Below are positions 1 to 6,510 of a DNA stretch of 8,676 bases, piece after piece. The notes below the pieces were generated by a model. The model was not told the DNA's origin. It saw nothing but the letters and a program-made list of their open reading frames with translations, and searched no databases. How positions within the stretch are numbered: the first letter of the stretch is position 1; each line of letters opens with the position of its first letter. The stretch covers positions 1 to 8,676 of the forward strand of contig VYDD01000123.1 of the NCBI GenBank assembly GCA_009843625.1, given 5' to 3'. This DNA comes from Gammaproteobacteria bacterium (GTDB lineage: Bacteria; Gemmatimonadota; Gemmatimonadetes; Longimicrobiales; Gaopeijiaceae). The position numbers were made by a program, and so were the translations under genes.

Positions 1-2412
1 GGCCAACCCGCGACGCAGCGCACGGAGGCGCGCGTCCTCTACGGAGCCACTGCGCTGTTCGTGTTCATGCGTGCGCACGACACCAGTCCCGGCGAGATCG
101 CGAGCCAGTTGACGCGGCGCGATCAACAGTCGTATTCGGATCTGCTGGGCGTGGTCATCGACTCCTACTTCGACCGGCGCACGGCCTTCCAGTTCGTGGT
201 GAATCCCGCCGGCGTGAAGCAGGACGTCTACAGGTTCGACGACACCGGCGAGGACGCGGGATGGGACGCGGTCTGGGACGTCGCGACCGCGCGCGACGAA
301 GCGGGATGGAGCGCCGAGTTCCGCATCCCCTACTCGCAACTGCGCTTCCGGGACCGGGAGGAACAGACCTGGGGCATCAACTTCATGCGCCATCTCGCGC
401 GCCGGGAGGAACTCTCGGCGTGGGCGCCCACCACCCGCGCCGACGGCGGCATCGTGTCGCGCTTCGGGGAGTTGCGCGGGCTGCGGGACCTGGATCCACC
501 CCGGCGGCTGGAGGTCCTTCCGTACTCGCTGGCCAGCCTCAGGCGCGCCCCCGGTGACGAGGCCAACCCCTTCTATCGACCGAACGACGCGCTGGGATCG
601 GTCGGCGCCGACGTCAAGTACGGGGTGACTTCCGACATCACCCTCGACGTGACCATCAACCCGGACTTCGGGCAGGTTGAAGCAGACCCCGCCCAGGTGA
701 ACCTGACCGCGTTCGAGACCTTCTTCCCGGAGCGTCGGCCCTTCTTCGTCGAAGGCGCGGGCATCTTCAATTTCGGCATCGCGCTGGGAGACGGGGACCA
801 GGCCAACGAGTCGCTGTTCTACTCGCGCAGGATCGGGCGCGCGCCCCAGGGATGGGCCGATCCGCAGGGGGGATACGCGGACGCCGACGACCAGACCACG
901 ATCCTGGGAGCCTGGAAGCTCTCCGGCAAAACGGCGGGCGGATGGTCGATCGGGGCGTTGCACGCCATGACCTCTGAAGAGCGCGCCGATATCGCGCCGG
1001 GGACGGGCAGTTCGTTCCAGCAGCCTGTAGAGCCGTTCTCCAACCATGGGGTCCTGAGGCTGCAGAAGGACTTCGCGGAGGGCCGTTCGGCCGTGGGATT
1101 CATTGGCACCACCGTGAATCGCAACGCGGGAGTCGCCGAGGAGTTGCGGCTGAGGTCCGCGGCCTACACCGGCGGCGTCGACTTCAGGCACCGCTTCGGG
1201 GGCGACGCCTGGCAGCTCGAGGGGCACGTCCTCGGCTCTCATGTGCGGGGTTCGCCGGACGCCATCGCCCGCACGCAGCGTTCGCCGGCCCGGTATTTCC
1301 AGCGTCCCGATGCGGGACATGTGAACTATGACGCCGAGCGCACCAGCCTGGCGGGAGGCGCGGCCAACTTCGGCATCATGAAGTTCGCCGGAAGCCCCTG
1401 GCGCGTCGGCACCGGATTCCAGACGCGCACGCCCGGCTTCGAGGTCAACGACATGGGCTACCAGCGCGACGCGGACTATCTCGTGCACTGGGTGTGGGGC
1501 GGATACCACAATTCCACGCCCCAGGGCCCCTTCCGCAACTGGTTCGTCAACCTCAACGCCTGGAACGTCTGGAACTACGATCGGGATCGTGCCGGGACCG
1601 GAGGCAACGTCAACGTTAATTTCCAGCTCCGGAACTTCTGGCACGGTTACGCGGGCGTAAACCAGGAGCTGGGGGCCTGGTCCGACGGCATGCTGCGGGG
1701 CGGGCCGCTCGTCCGAACCGAAGGGCAGACCAACTTCTGGGGGGGATTCGGCAGCGACGCCCGCAAGCCGGTCCGGATCAACGTCAACTCCTGGGGCAAC
1801 GTTCGCCCCGAGAGCGATTCGTGGTCCTTCGGCGTTGCGCCCACGCTGCGCGTGCGGCCATCGGGCAGAGCCACCTTCAACCTCGGCGTCATGGTGAGCC
1901 GCAACCTCGACGACCGCCAGTGGGTCCGGCGTATCAATACCGACGCTCCCAACTACCTCTTCGGGCGCATCAACCAGACCACCGTGGGGCTGACCGCCCG
2001 CATGGACTACGCCTTCACGCCCAACCTCTCGCTGCAGGTGTACGCCCAGCCCTTCGTGGGGTCCGGGAGCTACAGCGAGTTCAAGCGTGTGGCCGACCCG
2101 CGCGCGGAGCGCTACGCCGACAGGTTCGAAGCCGTGGAGGTGCTCCCCGAGGACAGCCGCTATCTGGCCGAACTGGGCGGGAGCCCGGTGTCGTTCGGGA
2201 ATCCCGATTTCAGCTTCAGGCAGTTCCGATCCAACACGGTGCTCAGGTGGGAATACTCGCCGGGGTCCGTGCTCTACCTCGTCTGGTCGCAGGGCCGCAA
2301 TCACAGCGCCGGCACCGGGCAATTCGACTTCGACTCGGACCTCGGTGAACTCTTCGGCGTCATGCCGGACAACATCTTCATGGTTAAGCTCAGTTACTGG
2401 CTGTCGCGGTAG
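1..2412 (+). CDS. DUF5916 outer-membrane protein with CBM9-like N-terminal domain (5' partial)
   Basis: The reading frame is open from the first base, so the start codon and signal peptide lie upstream; 803 codons are visible before TAG at 2410-2412. The first ~115 residues resemble the end of a carbohydrate-binding family 9-like (DOMON-type) domain: TEARVLY near the start, then TAFQFVVNPAGVKQDV, DAVWDVAT and GWSAEFRIPYSQLRF. The rest matches the DUF5916 family: WGINFMRH, the VTINPDFGQVEADPAQVNLT block, FFPERRPFFVEGAG at about 720-765, and near the end YLFGRINQTTVGLTARMDYAFTPNLSLQVYAQPF. The C-terminus alternates polar and aromatic residues and ends MVKLSYWLSR, as expected for an outer-membrane beta-barrel. 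The family is abundant in Gemmatimonadota, Acidobacteriota and Bacteroidota and has no established biochemical role. A part in surface glycan or metabolite handling is only inferred from the CBM9-like domain. Family assignment is firm; function is unknown. A GTG at 61 is internal, not the start. Confidence 0.9.
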   Translation, partial: GQPATQRTEARVLYGATALFVFMRAHDTSPGEIASQLTRRDQQSYSDLLGVVIDSYFDRRTAFQFVVNPAGVKQDVYRFDDTGEDAGWDAVWDVATARDEAGWSAEFRIPYSQLRFRDREEQTWGINFMRHLARREELSAWAPTTRADGGIVSRFGELRGLRDLDPPRRLEVLPYSLASLRRAPGDEANPFYRPNDALGSVGADVKYGVTSDITLDVTINPDFGQVEADPAQVNLTAFETFFPERRPFFVEGAGIFNFGIALGDGDQANESLFYSRRIGRAPQGWADPQGGYADADDQTTILGAWKLSGKTAGGWSIGALHAMTSEERADIAPGTGSSFQQPVEPFSNHGVLRLQKDFAEGRSAVGFIGTTVNRNAGVAEELRLRSAAYTGGVDFRHRFGGDAWQLEGHVLGSHVRGSPDAIARTQRSPARYFQRPDAGHVNYDAERTSLAGGAANFGIMKFAGSPWRVGTGFQTRTPGFEVNDMGYQRDADYLVHWVWGGYHNSTPQGPFRNWFVNLNAWNVWNYDRDRAGTGGNVNVNFQLRNFWHGYAGVNQELGAWSDGMLRGGPLVRTEGQTNFWGGFGSDARKPVRINVNSWGNVRPESDSWSFGVAPTLRVRPSGRATFNLGVMVSRNLDDRQWVRRINTDAPNYLFGRINQTTVGLTARMDYAFTPNLSLQVYAQPFVGSGSYSEFKRVADPRAERYADRFEAVEVLPEDSRYLAELGGSPVSFGNPDFSFRQFRSNTVLRWEYSPGSVLYLVWSQGRNHSAGTGQFDFDSDLGELFGVMPDNIFMVKLSYWLSR

Positions 2413-2416
2413 CGGG

Positions 2417-2447
2417 GCGGCCGCGAAGCAGGTGGACTCGCGGCCGC
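2417..2447 (+). terminator. strong GC hairpin after the DUF5916 gene
   Basis: A perfect 10-bp inverted repeat (GCGGCCGCGA at 2417-2426, TCGCGGCCGC at 2438-2447) with an 11-nt loop begins 5 nt after the stop codon. A second small hairpin follows (CCGGG 2452-2456, CCCGG 2460-2464) and ends just before the pcm ribosome binding site. No T-tract follows either stem, so this is not a classical intrinsic terminator. It may stabilise the mRNA 3' end, slow polymerase or assist Rho. The fold is seen in the sequence; the role is inferred. Confidence 0.45.
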
Positions 2448-2465
2448 GGTACCGGGCAGCCCGGC

Positions 2466-2472
2466 GGGGAGG
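2466..2472 (+). promoter_or_regulatory. Shine-Dalgarno site supporting a TTG start for pcm
   Basis: GGGGAGG lies 6 nt before TTG at 2479. It is a better ribosome binding site than the AGGA 10 nt before the in-frame ATG at 2518. It therefore favours the TTG start, although the family usually starts closer to the ATG. Confidence 0.5.
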
Positions 2473-2478
2473 TCGGCG

Positions 2479-3180
2479 TTGGGCCTCCATCGGGAACTCG
2501 AGCAGGATCCGGCGGGCATGTTCTCACGGAAGACCAGGCCGGCACGGTTCGCCGATCGGCGGGCCAGGATGGTCGCGAGGCAACTGCGGCGCAGGAACAT
2601 CCGGGACGAGGACGTGCTCGCGGCCATGGGCGAGGTTCCGCGCGAGCACTTCCTGCCCCGGGAGCAACGCGCGGTGGCCTACCAGGACCGCGCCCTTCCG
2701 TTGACGGGTGGGCAGACCATGTCCCAGCCCTACATGGTGGCCGCGATGACCGAGGCTCTGGAGCTCTCGCCCGGGCAGCGCGTACTCGAAATCGGGACCG
2801 GCAGCGGCTATCAGACCGCGATTCTCGCGCGTCTCGCCGCGGAGGTCTTTACCATCGAGCGCCTGCCCGGGATGGCCGCAGCGGCGCGCGGGCTCCTGCG
2901 GGACGCAGGATGCGACAACGTGCACGTGCGCGTCGGCGACGGCACGCTGGGCTGGCCGGAAAAGGCACCCTTCGACGCGATCCTGGTCACGGCCGCGGCG
3001 CCGGCCGCCCCGCGCTCCCTGGAAGAACAACTACGCCCGGACGGCGGGTGCATGGTCATTCCGGTCGGGTCGCGTCGGATTCAGCAACTGGTGCGCATCC
3101 GGCGAACGCCCGCCGGGACGACCACGGAACGGCTGATGGAGTGCGCGTTCGTGCCTCTGATGGGAGCGGAGGGCTGGTAG
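2479..3180 (+). CDS. pcm: protein-L-isoaspartate O-methyltransferase
   Basis: This cytoplasmic repair enzyme transfers a methyl group from S-adenosylmethionine to the carboxyl of L-isoaspartyl residues that form in ageing proteins, which lets them revert to aspartate. The 233-residue product aligns along its length with E. coli Pcm as I recall it. It has the family hallmark QTMSQPYMVAAMTEAL (79-94), SAM motif I LEIGTGSGYQTAILARL (103-119), the post-I strand ending in acidic VFTIER (123-128), PFDAILVTAAAPAAP (164-178, motif II region) and the C-terminal ECAFVPLMG. The start is uncertain. TTG at 2479 has the stronger Shine-Dalgarno and adds MGLHRELEQDPAG; ATG at 2518 gives a 220-residue protein beginning MFSRKTRPARFADRR, closer to the usual family start. 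It lies 66 bp after the DUF5916 gene on the same strand and may be co-transcribed with it, though a strong hairpin sits between them. Identity is firm. Confidence 0.95.
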   Translation: MGLHRELEQDPAGMFSRKTRPARFADRRARMVARQLRRRNIRDEDVLAAMGEVPREHFLPREQRAVAYQDRALPLTGGQTMSQPYMVAAMTEALELSPGQRVLEIGTGSGYQTAILARLAAEVFTIERLPGMAAAARGLLRDAGCDNVHVRVGDGTLGWPEKAPFDAILVTAAAPAAPRSLEEQLRPDGGCMVIPVGSRRIQQLVRIRRTPAGTTTERLMECAFVPLMGAEGW

Positions 3181-3190
3181 CGCGGGCGCA

Positions 3191-3231
3191 TTGGGCGCGG
3201 GCTCGGAGCGCCGGGGTCGACTTCCGCCCAA
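3191..3231. terminator. possible bidirectional terminator between convergent pcm and rluB
   Basis: The 87-bp gap between the convergent stop codons contains a perfect 7-bp inverted repeat, TTGGGCG (3191-3197) and CGCCCAA (3225-3231), with a 27-nt GC-rich interior that can fold further. There is no clear T-tract on either strand. The position is right for a shared terminator, but in DNA this GC-rich a 7-bp repeat is weak evidence. Confidence 0.25.
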
Positions 3232-3267
3232 AGCGAGTCCGGAGGTCGGGCGGGGTGCGGCTGGCGG

Positions 3268-4029
3268 CTAGGAGCCGGAGGCGCGCAGCTTCTCCAGGGC
3301 CGCCATCTCCGCCTTTCCCAACTCCCGCCACTCCCCGCGGGCGAGGCCCCGAAGCCGGATGGGACCGAAGCGCACGCGCTCGAGCCGGCGCACCGGGTGG
3401 CCGACCGCCCGGCACATCCGCCGCACCTCCCGCTTGCGCCCTTCCGTCAGGACCAGTTCGAGGACGGCGCACGGCGGATCGCGCGCCAGCACGCGGGCAC
3501 GCCTCGCCCGCGCGATGCCGTCCTCCAGCTTCACCCCGGACACCAGACGTCTGAGAACGGCGGCCGAGGGAGTTCCGCCGACCCGCGCCCGGTATTCGCG
3601 CTCCATTCGGTAGCGGGGATGCGCCAGCAGGTGCGCCACCTCCCCGTCGTTGGTGAAGAGCAGCAGCCCCTCGGTGGCCTGGTCCAGCCGGCCCACATGA
3701 ACGAGCCCGCCCAGTGACTCGGGAAGCAGGTCGTAGACGGTGTCGCGGCCCCGGTCGTCGCGGCGCGTGGTGAGGAATCCCGCCGGCTTGTTCAGCATCA
3801 CCCAGCGGACCGGTCCCGGCCGCACGCGGACACCGTCCACGACCACTTCGTCGACTTCCGGGCGCACGCGCGTTCCGAGCACGGTCGCCGTCCGGCCGTT
3901 CACCCGCACCCGTCCCGAAACGATCAGCGCTTCGGCCCGGCGGCGCGAGGCGACGCCCGCCCGGGCGATGAACTTCTGCAGCCGCTCGCTTCGATCCGGC
4001 CCGGTGACGGCGTCCGCTGGCCCGGTCAC
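3268..4029 (-). CDS. rluB: RsuA/RluB-family rRNA pseudouridine synthase
   Basis: The enzyme isomerises a specific uridine in rRNA to pseudouridine. The 253-residue product has an N-terminal S4 RNA-binding domain (RLQKFIARAGVASRRRAEALI, about 16-36, continuing through GRVRVNG). The catalytic domain carries WVMLNKPAGFLTT (77-89) and the signature GRLDQATEGLLLFTNDGE (113-130), with D116 as the expected catalytic aspartate. LTEGRKREVRRMCRAVGHPVRRLERVRFGPI (194-224) is typical of the family. The GTG start overlaps the scpB stop by 4 bp (GTGA, 4026-4029), so translational coupling is likely; the frame stays open upstream only as a shadow of scpB. A second in-frame GTG at 4008 is possible. Linkage to scpA-scpB favours the RluB type (23S rRNA, U2605 in E. 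coli numbering), but sequence alone does not exclude RsuA or RluE-type specificity. Last gene of the operon. Confidence 0.92.
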   Translation of the reverse strand: MTGPADAVTGPDRSERLQKFIARAGVASRRRAEALIVSGRVRVNGRTATVLGTRVRPEVDEVVVDGVRVRPGPVRWVMLNKPAGFLTTRRDDRGRDTVYDLLPESLGGLVHVGRLDQATEGLLLFTNDGEVAHLLAHPRYRMEREYRARVGGTPSAAVLRRLVSGVKLEDGIARARRARVLARDPPCAVLELVLTEGRKREVRRMCRAVGHPVRRLERVRFGPIRLRGLARGEWRELGKAEMAALEKLRASGS

Positions 4030-4598
4030 TCGGCGGCCGGCTGCTCCTCTGCCGGCTCGACCTCGAGCGGCCCCGGCTCCCGGAGCACGACCGGGAGCTC
4101 CGCCGGTCGCGGCAGCTCGTCGAGCGACTGCAGGCCGAAGTGTTCGAGAAAGTGACCGGTGGTCCCGTAGAGAAGCGGTCTGCCGATCCCTTCTCCGCGT
4201 CCGGTGACTTCGATCAGGTCGCGGTCGATGAGGGTGCGAATCACGCCCGCGCAGTTCACCCCGCGGATGTACTCCATCTCGATGCGGCCCACGGGCTGGC
4301 GGTAGGCGACGATGGCCAGCGTCTCCAGCGCCGGCCTGGAGAGGCGTGCCGGCCGCGGCACCGTGTCGAATCGCTCCAGGTAGGGCGCGAACTCCGGGCG
4401 GGTCAGCAACTGATGCCCGCCGGCGATCTCCACCAACTGGAAGGCCCGTTCGCCATCGTCGTACTCGCGCCCGAGCGCCGCGATGGCCTCGGCGACCACG
4501 TCTTCGTCGAGGCTCTCGTCCGCGCGCGCGATCTCCTCCGCGGTCAGCGGGGCATCGCTCGAGAACAGGATCGCCTCGACCACCTGCGCCGGGTTCAC
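4026..4598 (-). CDS. scpB: segregation and condensation protein B
   Basis: ScpB dimers bind the ScpA kleisin and modulate the SMC-ScpAB condensin that organises and segregates the chromosome in the cytoplasm. The 190-residue product has two winged-helix domains. The first starts AQVVEAILFSSDAPLTAEEIA and runs to about residue 80. The second contains the family signature LSRPALETLAIVAYRQPV, then EYIRGVN, IRTLIDRDLIEVTGR, GRPLLYGTT and FLEHFGLQSLDELP. It ends in a short acidic, proline-rich tail (about the last 25 residues), probably unstructured. The GTG start shares GTGA with the scpA stop (4595-4598) and has GGGGA 6 nt upstream. Its own stop overlaps the rluB start in the same way. Length and motifs are normal for the family. 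Confidence 0.96.
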   Translation of the reverse strand: MNPAQVVEAILFSSDAPLTAEEIARADESLDEDVVAEAIAALGREYDDGERAFQLVEIAGGHQLLTRPEFAPYLERFDTVPRPARLSRPALETLAIVAYRQPVGRIEMEYIRGVNCAGVIRTLIDRDLIEVTGRGEGIGRPLLYGTTGHFLEHFGLQSLDELPRPAELPVVLREPGPLEVEPAEEQPAAE

Positions 4599-5377
4599 GC
4601 GGCTTCCCCGCCGGCGTTCTCGGACTCCGCCGCCGAGGCAGCCCGCCGATAGAGCCAGAGCTCGGCAAAGGGCCGGGTCTGGCGCAGGCGCACCTGTCGG
4701 CGGCGGGCGAGTTCGAGCCCGGCCAGCAGCGTCATGACCCCGTGCATGCGCGCGCGCCAGGAACCGATCAGGCGGGAGAACTCGATGCGCCCGACGGCGC
4801 GCAGCCGATCGCGGATCAGGGCGATCTTCTCCTCCATCGACACCAGGCGGGTCTCTACGCGGGGGGGGACATGGGGCCGCGGAAGCTCGACTGCGAGGGC
4901 GGCGTCCCAAACCTCGTCCCACGTCGTGTCCAGCGGCGTGTCACGGGGCGCGGGGCGCGGACGCGGCGGCACGTAGCCCTTCGCCCAGCGGCGCATCCTG
5001 CGCGCCTCCATGATCTCCAGCCGGGACGAGATCTCGCGCACCTGCTCGTACTCCAGCAGGCGCCGGACCAGCTCGGCGCGGGGATCCTCGTCCTCTTCCT
5101 CCCTGCGGTGCGGAAGCAGCATGCGCGCCTTGATGCCGATCAGGATTGCGGCCATCTCGACGAACTCGCCGGCGCCCTCGAGTTCCTCCGCCCCGATCCC
5201 GCCCACGACCTTGAGGAACTGGTCGGTGATGGTGGCGACGGGGATGTCGAAGATGTCGATGTCCTGCTGCCGGATGAGGTGCAGCAGCAGGTCCAGCGGC
5301 CCCTGGAAGCGCTCCAGCGCGACCACGAACAGCTCCCGGCGCTCTCCCGCGGCGACGTCGAAGGGCGTCAGAGCCAC
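4595..5377 (-). CDS. scpA: segregation and condensation protein A (kleisin)
   Basis: ScpA is the kleisin subunit that bridges the two SMC heads in bacterial condensin. The 260-residue reading has the N-terminal signature ERFQGPLDLLLHLIRQQ (22-38) followed by DIDIFDIPVATITDQFL (39-55) and the helix EFVEMAAILIGIKARMLLP (71-89), which in the family contacts the SMC neck. The C-terminal winged helix (about 183-243) contains EKIALIRDRL, VMTLLAGLELARRRQVRLRQ and PFAELWLYR. The middle (about 130-175) is proline- and arginine-rich and probably a linker. The start is uncertain. GTG at 5377 overlaps the protease gene by 10 bp and keeps GC-rich coding-type third positions. GTG at 5326 has a better Shine-Dalgarno (GGAG, 6 nt spacer) and starts nearer the GPLDLL motif, as in B. 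subtilis ScpA, giving 243 residues. A run of eight C in the coding strand lies at 4861-4868. Confidence 0.94.
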   Translation of the reverse strand: MALTPFDVAAGERRELFVVALERFQGPLDLLLHLIRQQDIDIFDIPVATITDQFLKVVGGIGAEELEGAGEFVEMAAILIGIKARMLLPHRREEEDEDPRAELVRRLLEYEQVREISSRLEIMEARRMRRWAKGYVPPRPRPAPRDTPLDTTWDEVWDAALAVELPRPHVPPRVETRLVSMEEKIALIRDRLRAVGRIEFSRLIGSWRARMHGVMTLLAGLELARRRQVRLRQTRPFAELWLYRRAASAAESENAGGEAA

Positions 5378-6027
5378 AGGTCGATGAAGTCCTGGGCCGC
5401 TCCCATGAAAAAGCGAACCGGTGCCAGGACGATGGAGAAGAACGGACCCGGGAACAGGAAGAACACGGCGAGGAGGATGAGCATGCCGTAGCGTCCCAGA
5501 CGACGGTAGGCGACGCCGAGGCGCGTGGGCAGCAGGTGGTAGAGGACGTGAGATCCGTCGAGGGGCGGGATGGGAACCAGGTTGAAGAAGGCGAGCACCA
5601 GATTGATCAGGATGCCCAGCTCCGCGATGCGCACCGCCACATCCATCGGCCCGGACAGCGCCCCGCCGCTCACCTGAGCGGTCTTCATCAGCAGGGCGGC
5701 GAGCAGGGTGAACCCGGCCGCCAGGATCAGGTTGGCCGCGATCCCGGCCAGCGATACGCGGATGTCGCCGCGCCGGTAGTTGTGATACTTGCGGGGGTTG
5801 ACGGGCACCGGCTTCGCCCAGCCGAAGAGGAACCCGGCGTTCATGAAGTAGAGGCCGAGCGGCACCAGGATCGACCCGATGAGATCGATGTGCGGGAGCG
5901 GGTTGAGAGTTATGCGCCCGAGCGTGTAGGCGGTGTCGTCGCCCTCGCGCAGCGCGACCCAGGCGTGCGCGACTTCGTGGACGATGATGGAGAGGAGGAG
6001 GACGGGGATCAGCAGGAGAATATCCAT
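5368..6027 (-). CDS. M50-family (site-2 protease type) membrane metalloprotease
   Basis: This is a polytopic inner-membrane zinc protease of the short site-2 protease group (YwhC/Rip-like, without a PDZ domain), expected to cut substrates inside the membrane. The 219-residue product starts with a hydrophobic helix carrying the zinc motif HEVAH (17-21; H17, E18, H21). It continues with LGRITLNPLPHIDLIGSILVP (37-57), the family element KPVPVNPRKY (72-81), RRGDIRVSLAGIAANL and the second active-site segment FFNLVPIPPLDGSHVL (147-162), where D157 should be the third zinc ligand. At least four hydrophobic segments are visible: about 2-16, 93-113, 134-152 and 180-204. It is the first gene of the operon with scpA-scpB-rluB and its end overlaps scpA by about 10 bp. 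No ribosome binding site precedes the ATG; a repeat abuts it instead. The substrate is unknown and the catalytic residues look intact. Confidence 0.93.
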   Translation of the reverse strand: MDILLLIPVLLLSIIVHEVAHAWVALREGDDTAYTLGRITLNPLPHIDLIGSILVPLGLYFMNAGFLFGWAKPVPVNPRKYHNYRRGDIRVSLAGIAANLILAAGFTLLAALLMKTAQVSGGALSGPMDVAVRIAELGILINLVLAFFNLVPIPPLDGSHVLYHLLPTRLGVAYRRLGRYGMLILLAVFFLFPGPFFSIVLAPVRFFMGAAQDFIDLWL

Positions 6028-6058
6028 TGCACCCGGAAGCTACCGGCGGGTGCACCCG
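6028..6058 (-). promoter_or_regulatory. palindrome plus third half-site directly before the M50 protease start codon
   Basis: The perfect 12-bp palindrome CGGGTGCACCCG lies at 6047-6058. A further copy of its half, TGCACCCG, lies at 6028-6035, immediately next to the ATG of the protease gene. In the transcript, the copy beside the ATG pairs perfectly over 8 bp with 6047-6054 across an 11-nt loop, or the palindrome can be read as a protein-binding site. No Shine-Dalgarno is seen between it and the ATG. The repeats are direct observation; an operator or translational control role is inferred. Confidence 0.45.
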
Positions 6059-6094
6059 ACCGCTACCCGGCAGGCTGCAGTCGGACCGGACCGG

Positions 6095-6123
6095 TTGATT
6101 CCCAAGGCGCAATTGGGTATCCT
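6095..6123 (+). promoter_or_regulatory. sigma70-type promoter for rpsT
   Basis: A -35 box TTGATT (6095-6100) and a -10 box TATCCT (6118-6123) are separated by exactly 17 bp, predicting a transcript start near 6130 and a leader of about 36 nt. The spacer is bounded by an inverted repeat, CCCAA (6101-6105) and TTGGG (6113-6117), which fills it exactly. This is the most AT-rich spot in the divergent region, as expected for a promoter of a highly expressed ribosomal protein gene. Confidence 0.6.
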
Positions 6124-6165
6124 CCGCAGCTTGCAGAAGAAGGACCGCACGATCCGGGGAACAGG

Positions 6166-6420
6166 ATGCCGAACGTCAAGAGCGCGATAAAGCGCATGAA
6201 CAAGAGCCGGGAGCAGAATGCCCGCAACCGCGCGAAGCGTTCCCGTCTGCGCACGGCGCTCAAGAAGGTGCGCGAAGCCACCGATGCCGAGACGGCCCAG
6301 GCCCGGTTTCGCGACGCCCAGGTCCTGCTGGATCGCGCCGCAACTTCCCGTCTGCTGCACCCGAACGCCGTCGCGCGCATGAAGAGCGCCCTGGCGCGTC
6401 GGGTGAACTCTCTGGGTTGA
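6166..6420 (+). CDS. rpsT: 30S ribosomal protein S20
   Basis: S20 is a small basic protein that binds 16S rRNA early in assembly of the small ribosomal subunit. The 84-residue product matches the family throughout: MPNVKSAIKRMNKSREQNARNRAKRS at the N-terminus (bS20 proteins typically begin MANIKSAKKR), LRTALKKVREA in the middle, and the C-terminal block LHPNAVARMKSALARRVNSL, which corresponds to the usual HKNKAARxKSRLxxxxNAL. The ATG has GGGGA 5 nt upstream. The gene stands alone, transcribed divergently from the protease-scpAB operon with its own promoter, and is followed by a cluster of hairpins. Longer frames that continue upstream of the ATG are not supported. Confidence 0.97.
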   Translation: MPNVKSAIKRMNKSREQNARNRAKRSRLRTALKKVREATDAETAQARFRDAQVLLDRAATSRLLHPNAVARMKSALARRVNSLG

Positions 6421-6424
6421 GGTA

Positions 6425-6451
6425 GGCCGGCCGGACTGACCGGCTTCGGCC
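6425..6451 (+). terminator. hairpin immediately after rpsT
   Basis: Two stacked stems, GGCCG (6425-6429) with CGGCC (6447-6451) and GCCGG (6430-6434) with CCGGC (6440-6444), give a 10-bp stem with a 2-nt bulge and a 5-nt loop, 4 nt after the rpsT stop. No T-tract follows, so it is more likely a 3'-end stabiliser or pause than a full intrinsic terminator. Confidence 0.4.
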
Positions 6452-6474
6452 GCGAGGTCGCCCGGTTCTCAACC

Positions 6475-6503
6475 GCGGCGGCGCTCGCCGCTCGTTTTCC
6501 TTT
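6475..6503 (+). terminator. candidate intrinsic terminator for rpsT
   Basis: A 6-bp GC stem (GCGGCG 6475-6480, CGCCGC 6486-6491) with a 5-nt loop is followed 3 nt later by TTTT, CC and TTT (6495-6503), the only T-rich run in this gap. It is the best candidate for the end of the rpsT transcript. The short stem and interrupted T-tract keep confidence moderate. Confidence 0.42.
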
Positions 6504-6510
6504 CGGCTGC

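Noticed and set aside
4030..4668. Upstream extension of the rluB frame, giving a 466-residue protein
   Set aside because: The extension is antisense-like low-complexity Arg/Gly/Ala sequence in another frame of scpB. The S4 domain starts right after the GTG at 4029, which overlaps the scpB stop.
4346..5491. Long plus-strand open frame of 381 codons opposite scpA and scpB
   Set aside because: Its composition (Arg, Pro, Gly, Asp, His) is that of an antisense shadow of GC-rich genes, and scpA and scpB explain the DNA.
5378..6112. Upstream extension of the scpA frame through the protease gene
   Set aside because: It overlaps a well-supported M50 gene with intact motifs, and the extension has no family similarity; ScpA begins near GPLDLL.
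5536..6165. Plus-strand frame running into rpsT, as an N-terminal extension of S20
   Set aside because: S20 proteins begin at MPNVKSA, which has a ribosome binding site and promoter just upstream; the extension is a shadow of the protease gene.
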